Of a DNA stretch of 40,302 bases, positions 1 through 8,399 are shown in pieces. Every line of letters begins with the position of its first letter. Position 1 is the stretch's first letter. Under the pieces are notes generated by a model. That model had not been told where the DNA came from. It saw only the letters and a list, made by a program, of their open reading frames with translations, and made no database searches. This stretch comes from Pseudomonadota bacterium (GTDB lineage Bacteria > Desulfobacterota > Desulfobulbia > Desulfobulbales > JAGXFP01): assembly GCA_018823285.1 (NCBI GenBank), contig JAHJIQ010000071.1, positions 1-40,302 of the forward strand. The letters run 5' to 3'. Both the position numbers and the translations under genes were made by a program.

Positions 1-343
1 AAAAAAACCATAAACAAACCAATCATTCTTAATCGACATCTCCCAGATTAAGACCACAGATTAGATCTTTGACCAATCTAACCGACCAAGCGGGTTTGTT
101 AAAATTATTTCGTGGCTCGGATCAATCCGGGCACGGGTTTTTGCTAGAAAAGGGCCTCCGTTTGACTTTTAACCGCTGGATATTAACAAGCTCAAGTCAA
201 TGGAAACCTGCTTCTTTTTTCAAACAAACAAAAAGTTTCACGTTATATGCTATCTGCTGCGGGGAGCTTTATTTATCGAAGAACTGGATTCCCGATTACT
301 GCCTCGGGAATGACAAATTGGGATTTTTGCATGAGGCTCTTTC
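1..343. other. Intergenic segment with a small palindromic repeat, no gene recognised
   Basis: I see no convincing gene here; the short open frames have no recognisable product and lie in A+T-rich sequence. Near 288-311 there is an inverted repeat, ATTCCCGA then TCGGGAAT, in a context (ggattcccga...tcgggaatgac) that resembles a widespread dispersed bacterial repeat. It lies just beyond the 3' end of the minus-strand Fic gene and could act as a weak terminator or be a REP-like unit. Confidence 0.4.
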
Positions 344-1453
344 TCAAAGACAAAGTTCGTAACTTGTGCTTCTTCCCTTTCCGGGACATTTTTGCAGAAT
401 ATGTTTTGCGACAAGATCACTTAAGTCTCGACTGGCTGTCACTTTACTGCATTTCGTCATTCCGGCATATTTTCTGGTTGTCATGCCTCCTGCAAATCTT
501 TCTCCGGCATCCAGCAGCCGGTTGATTGCTTTCTGTTGTCTTGCATTGAGGGAAGTGTTCATATGTTGCTGCCAAAAATCAGCCTTCAGGGCAACTCTTT
601 CAACGACCCATTCCGATTCATGGATGGCGGTTTTCAGGGTCTGAAGAAACCATTGAAGCCAATCGGTTATATCCAGTCCGTCTTTACCTGCAGACTCCAG
701 AATACGATAATACCCTTTTCTGTCCATATTGATATGCTTGGAGAAGGAGGCAAGCTGCATGACTGCCGGATAGCTTTCCGCAAGTTGGTAATCGGTAATG
801 GCTCTGCCGATTCGTCCGTTACCATCGTCAAAAGGATGAATCATAATAAACCACAAGTGAGTGATTCCTGCCTTGATCAGGGGCTCCTGTTCATTGTTGC
901 TGTTGACCCAGAAGAGAAATTGATCCATCTCCTTGGCCAGGATTTCTTGTGGAGGAGCGATGTAATGAACCTTCTCCCTGCCGAGCGGGCCGGACACAAT
1001 CCGCATTTCCTCTTCGCCGCGATAGCACCCGACCCGAATCTTTGTCAGCCCTGAATAGCCGGAAGGAAACAGGGCTGCCTGCCAGCCGCAAAGTCTTTCT
1101 TCAGTTAATGGCCGACGCTGCCTGCTTCGGGCATCAAGCAGCACGGAAACAAGGCCGTCCGCCCGGGCGTCCCACTCCGGGCAATCTCCCGTCAGACCAA
1201 GTCGCCTGCGGATCGATGCCCGAACTGAACTGCGGCGAAGGACTTCTCCCTCGATGGCAGATGTTTCCATGGCATCATCCGCCAGCACCTGCTCCTGAAC
1301 GGTCATCTGTTCTTCGTTGTTCAGGGTACGATAGATGATATCCAATCTGCCGGCCAGTCGAGAAACAGCGACTATGTCTGCAAGCAAAACCTTAGCATCA
1401 TACGAAAACGCTGGCCAGTTGCGGTGTTGCCATATCCAATGATTCGTTTGCAT
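344..1453 (-). CDS. Fic family protein with N-terminal DUF4172-like domain
   Basis: Fic proteins usually transfer AMP from ATP to a hydroxyl side chain of a target protein. The diagnostic motif HPFDDGNGRIGRA (HPFxxGNGRxxR type) lies about two-thirds of the way along the 369-residue protein. Near residues 63-70 the stretch TSAIEGE fits the inhibitory [ST]xxxE[GN] motif, so this would be a self-inhibited class II Fic protein. The N-terminus resembles DUF4172, and the C-terminal 70 residues look like a winged-helix domain. It begins with ATG. No antitoxin partner lies beside it; the inhibitory helix is built in. Such stand-alone proteins are common in accessory DNA, and here it heads a region rich in toxin-antitoxin pairs. 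The target is unknown. Confidence 0.85.
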   Translation of the reverse strand: MQTNHWIWQHRNWPAFSYDAKVLLADIVAVSRLAGRLDIIYRTLNNEEQMTVQEQVLADDAMETSAIEGEVLRRSSVRASIRRRLGLTGDCPEWDARADGLVSVLLDARSRQRRPLTEERLCGWQAALFPSGYSGLTKIRVGCYRGEEEMRIVSGPLGREKVHYIAPPQEILAKEMDQFLFWVNSNNEQEPLIKAGITHLWFIMIHPFDDGNGRIGRAITDYQLAESYPAVMQLASFSKHINMDRKGYYRILESAGKDGLDITDWLQWFLQTLKTAIHESEWVVERVALKADFWQQHMNTSLNARQQKAINRLLDAGERFAGGMTTRKYAGMTKCSKVTASRDLSDLVAKHILQKCPGKGRSTSYELCL

Positions 1454-1519
1454 GCGCTAATCGTATCAATTTGTATATGAATACACAAGATAATCGTATC
1501 CTGTTTTTGATGGTGATAT

Positions 1520-1551
1520 GGAGAGGGACGATCTTGGAGAGGGACGATCTT
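1520..1551. repeat. Perfect 16-bp tandem duplication
   Basis: The 16-mer ggagagggacgatctt occurs twice in immediate succession (1520-1535 and 1536-1551) in the gap upstream of the Fic gene. It looks like a recent slippage or insertion footprint. The rest of the gap between 1454 and 1660 shows nothing else I can support. Confidence 0.7.
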
Positions 1552-1660
1552 AGGTTATTCATTATCTCAACGATCCTCCCTCTAACGGATCATCTGCTAT
1601 AGCAATGTGGGTTGATTTATCGCCTCTACGCAGCGAAGGGGTCACGAAGGGCGAAGGGCG

Positions 1661-2836
1661 TCAAGCATCCTCCATCCGAGCCAGGGTTGGTGCGACATCG
1701 AAGACGCTGATGACCTCGACCCCGCTGCGTTGCTGATTCTCCGCTCCGGCGTAGACCAGGATCTGGCCAAGATTGTGCTCCGGAAAAAACTTGGCAAAAG
1801 TTCGCAGGCCCTTGAAGTAATCGGCCGAAATACTTTCCCCGGCCTTGATCTCAATGGGCAGCACCTGATGACCGACCGTGTAGAGCAGATCCACTTCATT
1901 GCCGGTGCTGTCGCGGAAGAAGAAAAGATTGCTCCTCTTGCCGCTGTTGTAACGGTATTTCAGAAATTCCATGACGACCAGATTCTCGTAGAAGTGCCCC
2001 TTGAGGGGGTGGCTGGAAAGGTGGATGGCTTCCTCGACTCCGCACAACCAGGCGGCCAGGCCGGCGTCGTAAAAATAGAGCTTCGGTGACTTGATCAACC
2101 TTTTGCCGATATTGGCATGGTAGGGCGGCAGCAGGAAAACGATGTAACTCGCCTCCAACACGGTCAGCCACTGACGCGCGGTACTATGGGATATGCCTGT
2201 ATCGTTGGCCAGGCTGTGCAGATTCAGGATCTGTCCCACCCGTCCGGCGCAGAGCCGCACGAATTTCTGGAACAGCCCCAGGTTATGGACGTTGACCAAC
2301 TGCCGCAAGTCCCTTTCGACATAGGTCTCGAAATAATCGCCCAGGGCCTGACTGGGAGGAATGTCCTGATCGTATATCCTGGGATAGAACCCCCGGTGCA
2401 GCAACTCGTTGATCCCCAGCTTCGGATAATACGGCAGGAGTTCTTCGACGCTGAAGGGCAGCAATTTCAAGAGCGCCGTCCGCCCGGCCAGGGATTGGCT
2501 GATCGAGTGCAGCAACTCAAACTGCTGGCTTCCGGTCAGGATGAAGAATCCGTTTTCCGTAAGCTCGTCGGCCCGGACCTGGATAAACGAAAGAAGTTCC
2601 GGGGCACGCTGGATCTCGTCCAGAACGACCCCGCCCCGGAACTGATTCAGGAATCCCACCGGGTCGTCGGTGGCGTATTCCCGAGTCAACGGGTTTTCCA
2701 GATTGACGTAAGCCTTGTCGGCGAAAACCTCCCGGGCCAAGGTGGTCTTGCCGGACTGGCGCGGCCCGGTGATGGTCACCACCGGATACCTGGTAGCGAT
2801 GAACTTGGCGTAATCGGCTAATTTTCTGGGAATCAT
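1661..2836 (-). CDS. AAA-type ATPase with DUF4143 domain
   Basis: This 391-residue protein has a Walker A motif GPRQSGKT near residue 25, a Walker B-like VVLDEIQ, and the sensor stretch FILTGSQQ. The C-terminal half resembles DUF4143, including a restriction-endonuclease-like EVDLL...IEIKAG segment. Proteins of this architecture are common in bacterial and archaeal accessory DNA, and their role is not settled. I placed the start at the ATG at 2836, preceded by AAGGTG at good spacing, rather than at a TTG five codons upstream. It is transcribed in the same direction as the HicB-like gene upstream, with a short gap. No partner protein is obvious. Confidence 0.82.
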   Translation of the reverse strand: MIPRKLADYAKFIATRYPVVTITGPRQSGKTTLAREVFADKAYVNLENPLTREYATDDPVGFLNQFRGGVVLDEIQRAPELLSFIQVRADELTENGFFILTGSQQFELLHSISQSLAGRTALLKLLPFSVEELLPYYPKLGINELLHRGFYPRIYDQDIPPSQALGDYFETYVERDLRQLVNVHNLGLFQKFVRLCAGRVGQILNLHSLANDTGISHSTARQWLTVLEASYIVFLLPPYHANIGKRLIKSPKLYFYDAGLAAWLCGVEEAIHLSSHPLKGHFYENLVVMEFLKYRYNSGKRSNLFFFRDSTGNEVDLLYTVGHQVLPIEIKAGESISADYFKGLRTFAKFFPEHNLGQILVYAGAENQQRSGVEVISVFDVAPTLARMEDA

Positions 2837-2867
2837 TCGGGCACCTTGCAAATTGACGATTTAATCT

Positions 2868-3095
2868 TCATTTTGCAAAATAGCGGTCGCCCGCCAGGTT
2901 GTCAAGCCATTTGCCCGGTAAAAAAAGCGGAAGGTGGCGGACCGTCGTCAAATTCCTCAAGACACAATCCGTCGCTTCCTGCAGATTTCTCACCGCTTCC
3001 TCGATGGTCTCCCCCTGGCTGGCCGTTCCCACTTTTGGGCATTCCGCCACATAGAGAGTCTCTTCTTTAGGCACGACTGCGGTAAATGTGCGCAT
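2868..3095 (-). CDS. HicB-like antitoxin-family protein, no HicA seen
   Basis: This is a 75-residue protein. Its first 50 residues match the HicB fold pattern: a short strand (FTAVVPKEE), then YVAECPKVGTASQGET, then a helix EEAVRNLQEATD. HicB proteins normally neutralise the mRNA-cleaving toxin HicA. The ATG at 3095 was chosen because AAGGTG sits six bases upstream; an earlier in-frame start adds 15 residues without a site. There is no HicA-like reading frame on either side, so it is an orphan or a stand-alone member of the family. The C-terminus (about 25 residues) lacks the usual DNA-binding domain, consistent with the small UPF0150-type subgroup. Confidence 0.7.
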   Translation of the reverse strand: MRTFTAVVPKEETLYVAECPKVGTASQGETIEEAVRNLQEATDCVLRNLTTVRHLPLFLPGKWLDNLAGDRYFAK

Positions 3096-3444
3096 CGGCT
3101 CACCTTGGACACCGACAGGCTGTTGCGAATTCCGGACCAAATTCCAAAATGGGCTTAACTGGTGGGCATATCGACCGGCAGAGCTCCCATTTTCAAGCCC
3201 AGATCCCGTCCCGCAACCCCATTTTTATTTTGAGAAGCACAATTTTCTTGAACATGACCATGGAAATGACTATGGTTTCATTGGGACTAAATTTTGTCGC
3301 CCTCGCAAAAAGCCGCTGGAACGACGGACAGTGCCTACTCATCAATTGATGTATCGTTAGCCCAGTTGGTTGGTCGATTTTGACTTTTTGCGAAATCATC
3401 AATTTTCGCGGTACGGCAAAGAAAAGAGAAATCAAGGATTCAAT

Positions 3445-3672
3445 ATGCAAACAATCAAGGCCTCAGTTTTTAAGGCAAAGTGTCTGGCCATTATGGATCA
3501 GGTCAACCAGTCCGGGGAGGAAGTCGTCATCACCAAGAACGGCAAGCCTGTTTCGCGGCTGGTGCCGTTTCGCACCCCGTCAAAGAGTCTTTTCGGCCTG
3601 CATCGCGGAGTCGTTTCCAGTAGCGACAATCTGATTGAACCGTTGGGTATTGCCTGGGATGCCGAGAAATGA
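3445..3672 (+). CDS. Phd/YefM-type antitoxin
   Basis: This 75-residue protein has the Phd/YefM pattern: MQTIKASVFKAKC, then a helix to DQVNQSGEEVVITKNGKPVSRLVPF. The segment ITKNGKPVSRLVP is the hallmark of the family. The antitoxin binds its toxin and represses the shared promoter. I chose the ATG at 3445, preceded by AAGGA, over an in-frame start 25 codons upstream. Its stop overlaps the start of the PIN-domain toxin by four bases (ATGA), the usual translational coupling of such pairs. It reads on the plus strand, against its neighbours. Confidence 0.87.
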   Translation: MQTIKASVFKAKCLAIMDQVNQSGEEVVITKNGKPVSRLVPFRTPSKSLFGLHRGVVSSSDNLIEPLGIAWDAEK

Positions 3673-4070
3673 TCCTGATAGATACCCATGTTCTGATCTG
3701 GCTGGACGAAGGAACCGGCAACCTGGGAGAAAAGTCCCGTGTTCTCATTGATCAGGCCCTGCAGGAAGGAAAACTGACCATATCGGCTATCAGTTTCTGG
3801 GAAATCGCCATGCTGGTCCAGAAGAAACGGGTTCAAATCAAGATGGACCTGCAGGCTTGGCGGCTGAACCTGCTCGAACAAGGCTTAATCGAAATCCCGA
3901 TCCACGGTGCTATTGCCCTCCACGCCGGTCAGTTGCTGGACTTTCATGGTGACCCGGCCGACCGGATCATTGTGGCGACCGCCATGGAAAATCCGGCCAC
4001 CCTTATAACCGCCGACGAAAAGATTCTGAACTGGGCCAAACCGCTCAGCACCTTTGATGCCCGAGAATGA
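3669..4070 (+). CDS. PIN-domain ribonuclease toxin (VapC-like)
   Basis: This is a 133-residue PIN-domain protein. The acidic residues expected for metal-dependent RNA cleavage are visible: Asp in ILIDTHVLIW near the start, Glu in ISFWEIAML near residue 45, and Asp in DPADRIIVATA near residue 98, followed by TADEKIL. VapC-type toxins stop translation by cutting specific RNAs. The gene is translationally coupled to the upstream Phd-like antitoxin through a four-base overlap. No terminator is evident in the roughly 100 bases to pepD, which converges on it. The pairing of a Phd-type antitoxin with a PIN toxin is common. Confidence 0.88.
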   Translation: MILIDTHVLIWLDEGTGNLGEKSRVLIDQALQEGKLTISAISFWEIAMLVQKKRVQIKMDLQAWRLNLLEQGLIEIPIHGAIALHAGQLLDFHGDPADRIIVATAMENPATLITADEKILNWAKPLSTFDARE

Positions 4071-4169
4071 CCGCACCAGTGATGATCGCAAGACCCATTA
4101 GATCGAACTGGGAATGCCGACCACTAAATGAGCGCTGCTTGCAGAATCAACACCTTCCCTTTTTACTCA

Positions 4170-5630
4170 TTATTCACGGCAGAAAGCTGACAGAAGTGTG
4201 GTCAGGAAACGGATAATTCGTTCAACCGAAGGGATATGCAGCCGCTCTCTTGGGGAGTGAGGGTTCTCGATGGTCGGGCCGAGGGAGATCATGTCCATCT
4301 CTGGTGCAACAGCGCCGATGAGGCCGCATTCGAGACCGGCGTGAATGACTTCGACCTTCGGCTCCCGGTCGAAAAGTTTCCGATAGACACCTTTGCTGCG
4401 GGAGAGAAGTTCGGAGTTAAAATCCGGCCGCCAGCCGGGGTACCCTGTGGAGGTGGTGATTGATGCCCCAGCCCTTTCTGATAAATCCTCAAGCTTTGCG
4501 GCGACCAGGCGTAAGCCCTCTTCCCGGTCGCTGCGCTGACTGAAGAGCAGCGCCACGCCCCCTTCCTTTTCCCTGATCGTGGCAAGGTTCACCGAGGTTT
4601 CCACCAGGCCGGGAACTTCAGCAGACATCGCAATCACTCCGTGCGGAGAGGCGGCGAGCAGTTTACAGGTAGCGGCTGAAGAGGCTTTTGCATAGACAGC
4701 TTTGGGCAGTGAAGAAAGATTCTCACAGGTGATCGCGAGCCCCGGCTCGTTTGGGTAACTGCCACGCACGCTCTCGGCAAGTCTTTTGATCTCTTCTCCT
4801 GCCACTTCTGCCGGACCGGAAATGGCGAGAACCACCCGCGCCTCGCGGGGGATGGCGTTGTGGGCGCTGCCGCCGGAGATCGAGGCGAGCAAAAACTCCA
4901 TCTCCCCGGCAAGACCGTTCAGAAGTTGCGCCAGCACGACAATCGCATTTGCCCGCTGTTGATTGATATCGACCCCGGAATGACCACCGGCAAGTCCCTG
5001 GACCTTGATTGAAATAAAAGTTGAATCGCCGGGAGCCGGTTCATGTTCAATCGGCAGAATTATCTCGCTGTCCCGGCCGCCGGCGCAGCCGACGGTAAAC
5101 ACGCCCTCATCTTCCGAATCGAGGTTGATCAGGATTCGGCCGGAAAAAAAGTCCGGAGTCAGGGCGGATGCGCCGGTGAGACCGGTTTCTTCATCGACGG
5201 TAAAAAGAAGCTCCAGGGGCGGACGGATTGCTTCTTTATCGACGGCAACGGCCATGGCGATGGCGAGGCCGATGCCATTGTCGGCGCCAAGAGTCGTCCC
5301 GCGCGCCTTCAGCCAGTCGCCCTCCGTGAAAAGGCGGATCGGATCCTTACTGAAATCGTGATTGCTTCCTTCGTTTTTTTCACAGACCATATCCATATGG
5401 CCCTGCAGGATGATCGTGTCCTTTCTCTCGAAACCGGCGCTTGCCGGCACCCTGATCAAGAGGTTGCCGACCCGATCGATCCGGTATTCATAACCCTGCC
5501 CAACCGCCCAGTCGCAGAAAAAAGATCTGACCCGCTCTTCCGCTCCGGAACAGCGCGGCACTGCGCTGATCTCTGCAAAATAATCAAGTGCCGTATGAAA
5601 TAAATCCATCCTTTCAGAGACCATGATCAT
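4170..5630 (-). CDS. pepD: Aminoacyl-histidine dipeptidase PepD (M20 family)
   Basis: This 486-residue cytosolic metallopeptidase cleaves Xaa-His and other dipeptides. The zinc-site segments are clear: GHMDMV near residue 80, TLGADNGIG near 118, DEETGLTGA near 145, LDSEDEG, and a late HAGLECG. Length and motif order match E. coli PepD (485 residues). The ATG at 5630 overlaps the stop of mazF by four bases; ATGs three and eight codons in are also possible. It therefore lies at the end of a mazE-mazF-pepD transcription unit, although the functional link is probably incidental. A broken second copy of part of its N-terminal coding region lies beyond mazE at 6306-6416. Confidence 0.92.
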   Translation of the reverse strand: MIMVSERMDLFHTALDYFAEISAVPRCSGAEERVRSFFCDWAVGQGYEYRIDRVGNLLIRVPASAGFERKDTIILQGHMDMVCEKNEGSNHDFSKDPIRLFTEGDWLKARGTTLGADNGIGLAIAMAVAVDKEAIRPPLELLFTVDEETGLTGASALTPDFFSGRILINLDSEDEGVFTVGCAGGRDSEIILPIEHEPAPGDSTFISIKVQGLAGGHSGVDINQQRANAIVVLAQLLNGLAGEMEFLLASISGGSAHNAIPREARVVLAISGPAEVAGEEIKRLAESVRGSYPNEPGLAITCENLSSLPKAVYAKASSAATCKLLAASPHGVIAMSAEVPGLVETSVNLATIREKEGGVALLFSQRSDREEGLRLVAAKLEDLSERAGASITTSTGYPGWRPDFNSELLSRSKGVYRKLFDREPKVEVIHAGLECGLIGAVAPEMDMISLGPTIENPHSPRERLHIPSVERIIRFLTTLLSAFCRE

Positions 5631-5950
5631 TCCGCAAATAATTCCTGCAGCACTCTGAGGGTTTTTGCCCGTGCACTTTTACTGATAACGCCTAATTTCT
5701 TTACGAGCCTTTCTTTGTCTATCGTGCGGATTTGGTCGAGAATTATCTGTCCACTCCTGCCCTGAAACGAACATGGTATTCTGGTCGGGTAACTCCTTCC
5801 TTTTGTTGTCATGGGGGCAATAATCATCGTAGAGATATTACGATTCATCTCGTCAGGTGAAATAACGAGGCAAGGTCTTGTTTTTTTGATCTCGTGACCA
5901 ACCGTTGGGTCAAGATTGACAAGGAATACGTCAAAACGATTTATTTCCAT
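5627..5950 (-). CDS. mazF: MazF/PemK-type mRNA interferase toxin
   Basis: This is a 107-residue MazF-family endoribonuclease. The family pattern is plain: FDVFLVNLDPTVGHEIKKTR, PCLVISPDEMN, and IAPMTTKGRSYPTRIP, with the basic and Thr/Ser residues used for RNA cleavage. The start at 5950 was chosen from three clustered ATGs because AGGA lies nine bases upstream. This start overlaps the antitoxin gene by ten bases, and its stop overlaps the pepD start. Co-transcription with the AbrB-like antitoxin is typical. The pair is probably acquired, since its codons are more A+T rich than those of pepD. Confidence 0.88.
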   Translation of the reverse strand: MEINRFDVFLVNLDPTVGHEIKKTRPCLVISPDEMNRNISTMIIAPMTTKGRSYPTRIPCSFQGRSGQIILDQIRTIDKERLVKKLGVISKSARAKTLRVLQELFAE

Positions 5951-6189
5951 TCCCATTCTTCCTCGCCCCATTTTGTTTCAGGACTTTCGATCAATTTATC
6001 GTCTCCATTTCGGGTCATTGTTTTAAATGCTTTTTCCCAATTTTGGCGAGGATGACTTGCTGATTTGATTATGAGTTCGTTGTCGTGGACTTCGAGTTCC
6101 ACTTCTTGATTAAACCCACATTGTTTAATAATTGGTTTTGGAATGCGCAATCCTTGGGAATTGCCGATTTTTATTATTGCCGCTTTCAT
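5941..6189 (-). CDS. mazE: MazE-like antitoxin (SpoVT/AbrB fold)
   Basis: This is an 82-residue protein. Its N-terminus, MKAAIIKIGNSQGLRIPK, is the classic AbrB/MazE swapped-hairpin DNA-binding segment. The acidic, Trp-rich C-terminus (WGEEEWEW) would block the MazF active groove. The ATG at 6189 has a GAGGTGG site upstream; a start five codons earlier lacks one. It is the first gene of the mazEF-pepD unit and probably represses its own promoter in the A+T-rich stretch just upstream (about 6195-6250). Confidence 0.88.
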   Translation of the reverse strand: MKAAIIKIGNSQGLRIPKPIIKQCGFNQEVELEVHDNELIIKSASHPRQNWEKAFKTMTRNGDDKLIESPETKWGEEEWEWK

Positions 6190-6305
6190 TTCACCACCTC
6201 GCAAATATTATTTATACCCACATTGTAATTACCGACGGCAATTTATGTCAAATGTATTTTTTAGAGCAATCGAGATGGAATGACCGGTTTCCCGACCGCT
6301 GGTCC

Positions 6306-6416
6306 TTTTCACAGACCATATGTATTATCAACATCGTCGTCGCCTGGCATCTGTGCCGCTCTCGAACGCTCACGGATTCAGGGATATCCATTTGGTCCTG
6401 GAGGATGATCGTGTCC
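6306..6416 (-). pseudogene. Broken duplicate fragment of pepD with internal insertion
   Basis: Read on the minus strand, this stretch encodes DTIILQDQMDI, then about 20 unrelated residues, then HMVCEK. PepD itself has DTIILQGHMDMVCEK. At the DNA level, about 33 bases at 6383-6416 match pepD 5389-5421 with three differences. Roughly 15 bases at 6307-6321 match pepD near 5377-5392. The two matching parts are split by about 60 foreign bases. It therefore looks like a remnant of a second pepD copy on the far side of mazEF. No gene is otherwise visible between 6190 and 6476. Confidence 0.7.
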
Positions 6417-6476
6417 CGCATGGGTAAAAAAAAGGGACATGCAGCAAATACATATCCCTTTTCTCGCGAATCTCTA

Positions 6477-7817
6477 TCAGGCCGCCTCTTTCGGACACTG
6501 CATTTCCGGGGAGATTTTATCCCCCTTCAGATCATTCTCGAACAGGGCCGAGCCACGGCGCATGGCGCAGAAATCCCCGCACATGGTGCAGGTCTGGCTA
6601 TCAGACGGAGTGCGGCTGGCCCGCACTTCTTTGGCCTTTTCCGGGAACATCAATAAACTCATGTGATCGTCCCAGCGCATGTCGCGGCGGGCAAGCGCCA
6701 CCTGCTTCTCATGCTCACGCCGGTCAGGGTATTTCGCGATATCGCCGATCCGGGCGGCAAGCCGGGTGGCCCGCACCCCTTCACGAACATCAGATTCATT
6801 GGGCAGGGCCAGGTGTTCGGCCGGGGTGATGTAGCAGATCAGATCCGCGCCGTAGCGGGCGGAGTTGGCCGCGCCGATCGCGGCGGTGATATGGTCGTAC
6901 CCGGCGCCACTGTCGGCCGGTAACGGGCCGAGCACATAATAGGGGGCGTTGCCGCTCATCCGTTTTTCCAGCATGATATTGCCCTCGATCTCATCAAGCG
7001 GCACATGGCCCGGGCCCTCCACCATCATCTGGCAGCCCATCTCGCGCCCCAGTTCGGCAAGCTCGCAGTTAATGATCATCTCGGCCATCTGGGCCCGGTC
7101 GTGGCTGTCGTGGATCGCGCCTGCGCGAATGCCGTTCCCGAGCGACAACACCGCGTCATATTTCTTCATCAGCCCGCAGACCCGATCAAACTGCTCATAG
7201 AGCGGGTTTTCCCGGTTATTGTTCTCCATCCAGGAGACCATGAAGGTGCCGCCCTTGGAGACCAGCCCGCCGTAGCGATAGCCCTGCTTGCGCAGCCGCT
7301 CGATACTGAAACGGTTGATCCCGCAATGGATGGCCATGAACGACATGCCGTCTTCAAGCTGCCGCTCAATCAGTTCAAACAGATACTCGGGATCGAGCTT
7401 GTCCGAGTTTTTGTACTTCTTCGCCGCATCATGAAAGGCCTGGTACAGGGGCACGTTGCCCACCGGCAGATTGCAGCACGCCAGGACCTCCCGCCGAACC
7501 AGATCGAGATCGCCGCCGGTGGATAGCTCCATCAGGGTATCCGCCTTTTCCTCCTCGGCAATCCGCGCCTTTCTTTTCTCCAGTTCAATGTCATAGATAT
7601 CCGACGAGGTGCCGATGGAGGCGTTAACCTTGGTCCGCAACCCCCGGCCGATCCCCACCACCTTCTGCTGCGGCCGGTTCGGGTTATTGGGAATCACGAT
7701 TTCCCCCAGGGCCAGTCGGGCCCGGATCACTTCCGGTTCAAACCCTTCCTCTGTTGCGACGCGGGTCATCTGTGCGGTGATCACGCCATCACGGGCCAGC
7801 TCAAGCTGTGTCTTCAT
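6477..7817 (-). CDS. bzaF: ThiC-family radical SAM enzyme, probably 5-hydroxybenzimidazole synthase BzaF
   Basis: ThiC-family enzymes rearrange aminoimidazole ribotide by radical SAM chemistry. ThiC makes the thiamin pyrimidine; the paralogue BzaF makes 5-hydroxybenzimidazole, the lower ligand of some cobamides. The 446-residue protein has the family blocks NASIGTSSD, MMVEGPGHVPLDEI and a C-terminal cysteine cluster CTMCGDFCAMR. The cluster has three residues between the second and third Cys, against four in the ThiC form I remember (CSMCGPKFC). The ATG at 7817 has AGGAG eight bases upstream. I favour BzaF because a cobalamin riboswitch plus terminator, not a thiamin riboswitch, precedes it, and cobT, cobU, cobS and cobC lie nearby. 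Plain ThiC remains possible. Confidence 0.8.
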   Translation of the reverse strand: MKTQLELARDGVITAQMTRVATEEGFEPEVIRARLALGEIVIPNNPNRPQQKVVGIGRGLRTKVNASIGTSSDIYDIELEKRKARIAEEEKADTLMELSTGGDLDLVRREVLACCNLPVGNVPLYQAFHDAAKKYKNSDKLDPEYLFELIERQLEDGMSFMAIHCGINRFSIERLRKQGYRYGGLVSKGGTFMVSWMENNNRENPLYEQFDRVCGLMKKYDAVLSLGNGIRAGAIHDSHDRAQMAEMIINCELAELGREMGCQMMVEGPGHVPLDEIEGNIMLEKRMSGNAPYYVLGPLPADSGAGYDHITAAIGAANSARYGADLICYITPAEHLALPNESDVREGVRATRLAARIGDIAKYPDRREHEKQVALARRDMRWDDHMSLLMFPEKAKEVRASRTPSDSQTCTMCGDFCAMRRGSALFENDLKGDKISPEMQCPKEAA

Positions 7818-7849
7818 TGCCTTCTCCTTTCTTTTTCTCTCCGGGGCAT

Positions 7850-7886
7850 AAAAAAATCCGCACCGGCACACAATGCCGATGCGGAT
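7850..7886 (-). terminator. Intrinsic terminator of the first cobalamin riboswitch
   Basis: On the minus strand a 13-bp stem (ATCCGCATCGGCA with TGCCGGTGCGGAT, one G-U pair) encloses a five-base loop and is followed by a run of seven T. It lies between the riboswitch aptamer and the bzaF start. It is therefore the likely off-state structure when cobalamin binds. Confidence 0.88.
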
Positions 7887-7920
7887 CACTTGGGCTAAGC
7901 CACCGAAATTATTAATATAT

Positions 7921-8090
7921 TTCCCTGGCAGGTCTTCTGACTCCCGGATCAACCCGATACCGCGCCTTCCCGTCTTTCGACAGTGACATGATGCGATACC
8001 GGTCCCCGATTACAGCGCCGGCCCAACGCTCCCGATTCGCACGGGATTCCCTTTTCACCAGGCAAACAGCCCGGCACCAGAGCAGGTTAA
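7921..8090 (-). promoter_or_regulatory. Cobalamin riboswitch upstream of bzaF
   Basis: The minus-strand RNA carries the B12 box AGTCAGAAGACCTGCC (7927-7942). Further 5' it carries the conserved AAAAGGGAATCCCGTG and CGCTGTAATCGGGGACC-type segments of the aptamer. The exact 5' edge is uncertain. A terminator hairpin follows, so cobalamin should reduce transcription of the ThiC-family gene. This element is the main reason for assigning that gene to cobamide synthesis rather than thiamin synthesis. Confidence 0.9.
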
Positions 8091-8156
8091 AACAGTTTTA
8101 AGTAAGGGGAGCCGGTAGGCGTCCCGCTCGACTTGGTTGCAAACGAATCTTTTATC

Positions 8157-8399
8157 TTACATATGATGTTCAGCATAAACGTCGAGAAGACGACGAATCA
8201 TCTTTTGATATTGAGTATGATGCTTTTTGGCTTCTTTTTTGAAAAAGTCGATACTGGTTTTACTCAGCGTAATAGTGATTTTGACATTGTCTTCTTTAAA
8301 CACCAATTCTTCTGGTGATGGCAAAAAGTCATCAACAACTCGAATTTCGCCTAATGGTTCGTCAGTGTAATTAATTTTTCTTTTTGTTTTGGTCGCCAT
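8157..8399 (-). CDS. brnA: BrnA-like antitoxin
   Basis: This 80-residue protein has the BrnA layout: a basic N-terminus, an acidic middle (DDFLPSPEELVFKEDNV), then a ribbon-helix-helix region TITLSKTSIDFFKKEAKKH and YQKMIRRLLDVYAEH. BrnA represses the operon and neutralises BrnT. The ATG at 8399 follows GGAGG by seven bases. It overlaps the 3' end of the brnT gene by 29 bases in another frame, the toxin-first order usual for BrnTA. The pair sits between the bzaF riboswitch and cbiB, is A+T richer than the cobamide genes, and is likely an insertion. Confidence 0.85.
   Translation of the reverse strand: MATKTKRKINYTDEPLGEIRVVDDFLPSPEELVFKEDNVKITITLSKTSIDFFKKEAKKHHTQYQKMIRRLLDVYAEHHM

Noticed and set aside
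6477..7817. Assignment of the ThiC-family gene to thiamin synthesis
   Set aside because: A cobalamin riboswitch, not a TPP element, precedes it, and cobamide genes follow. The alternative is still noted in the entry.
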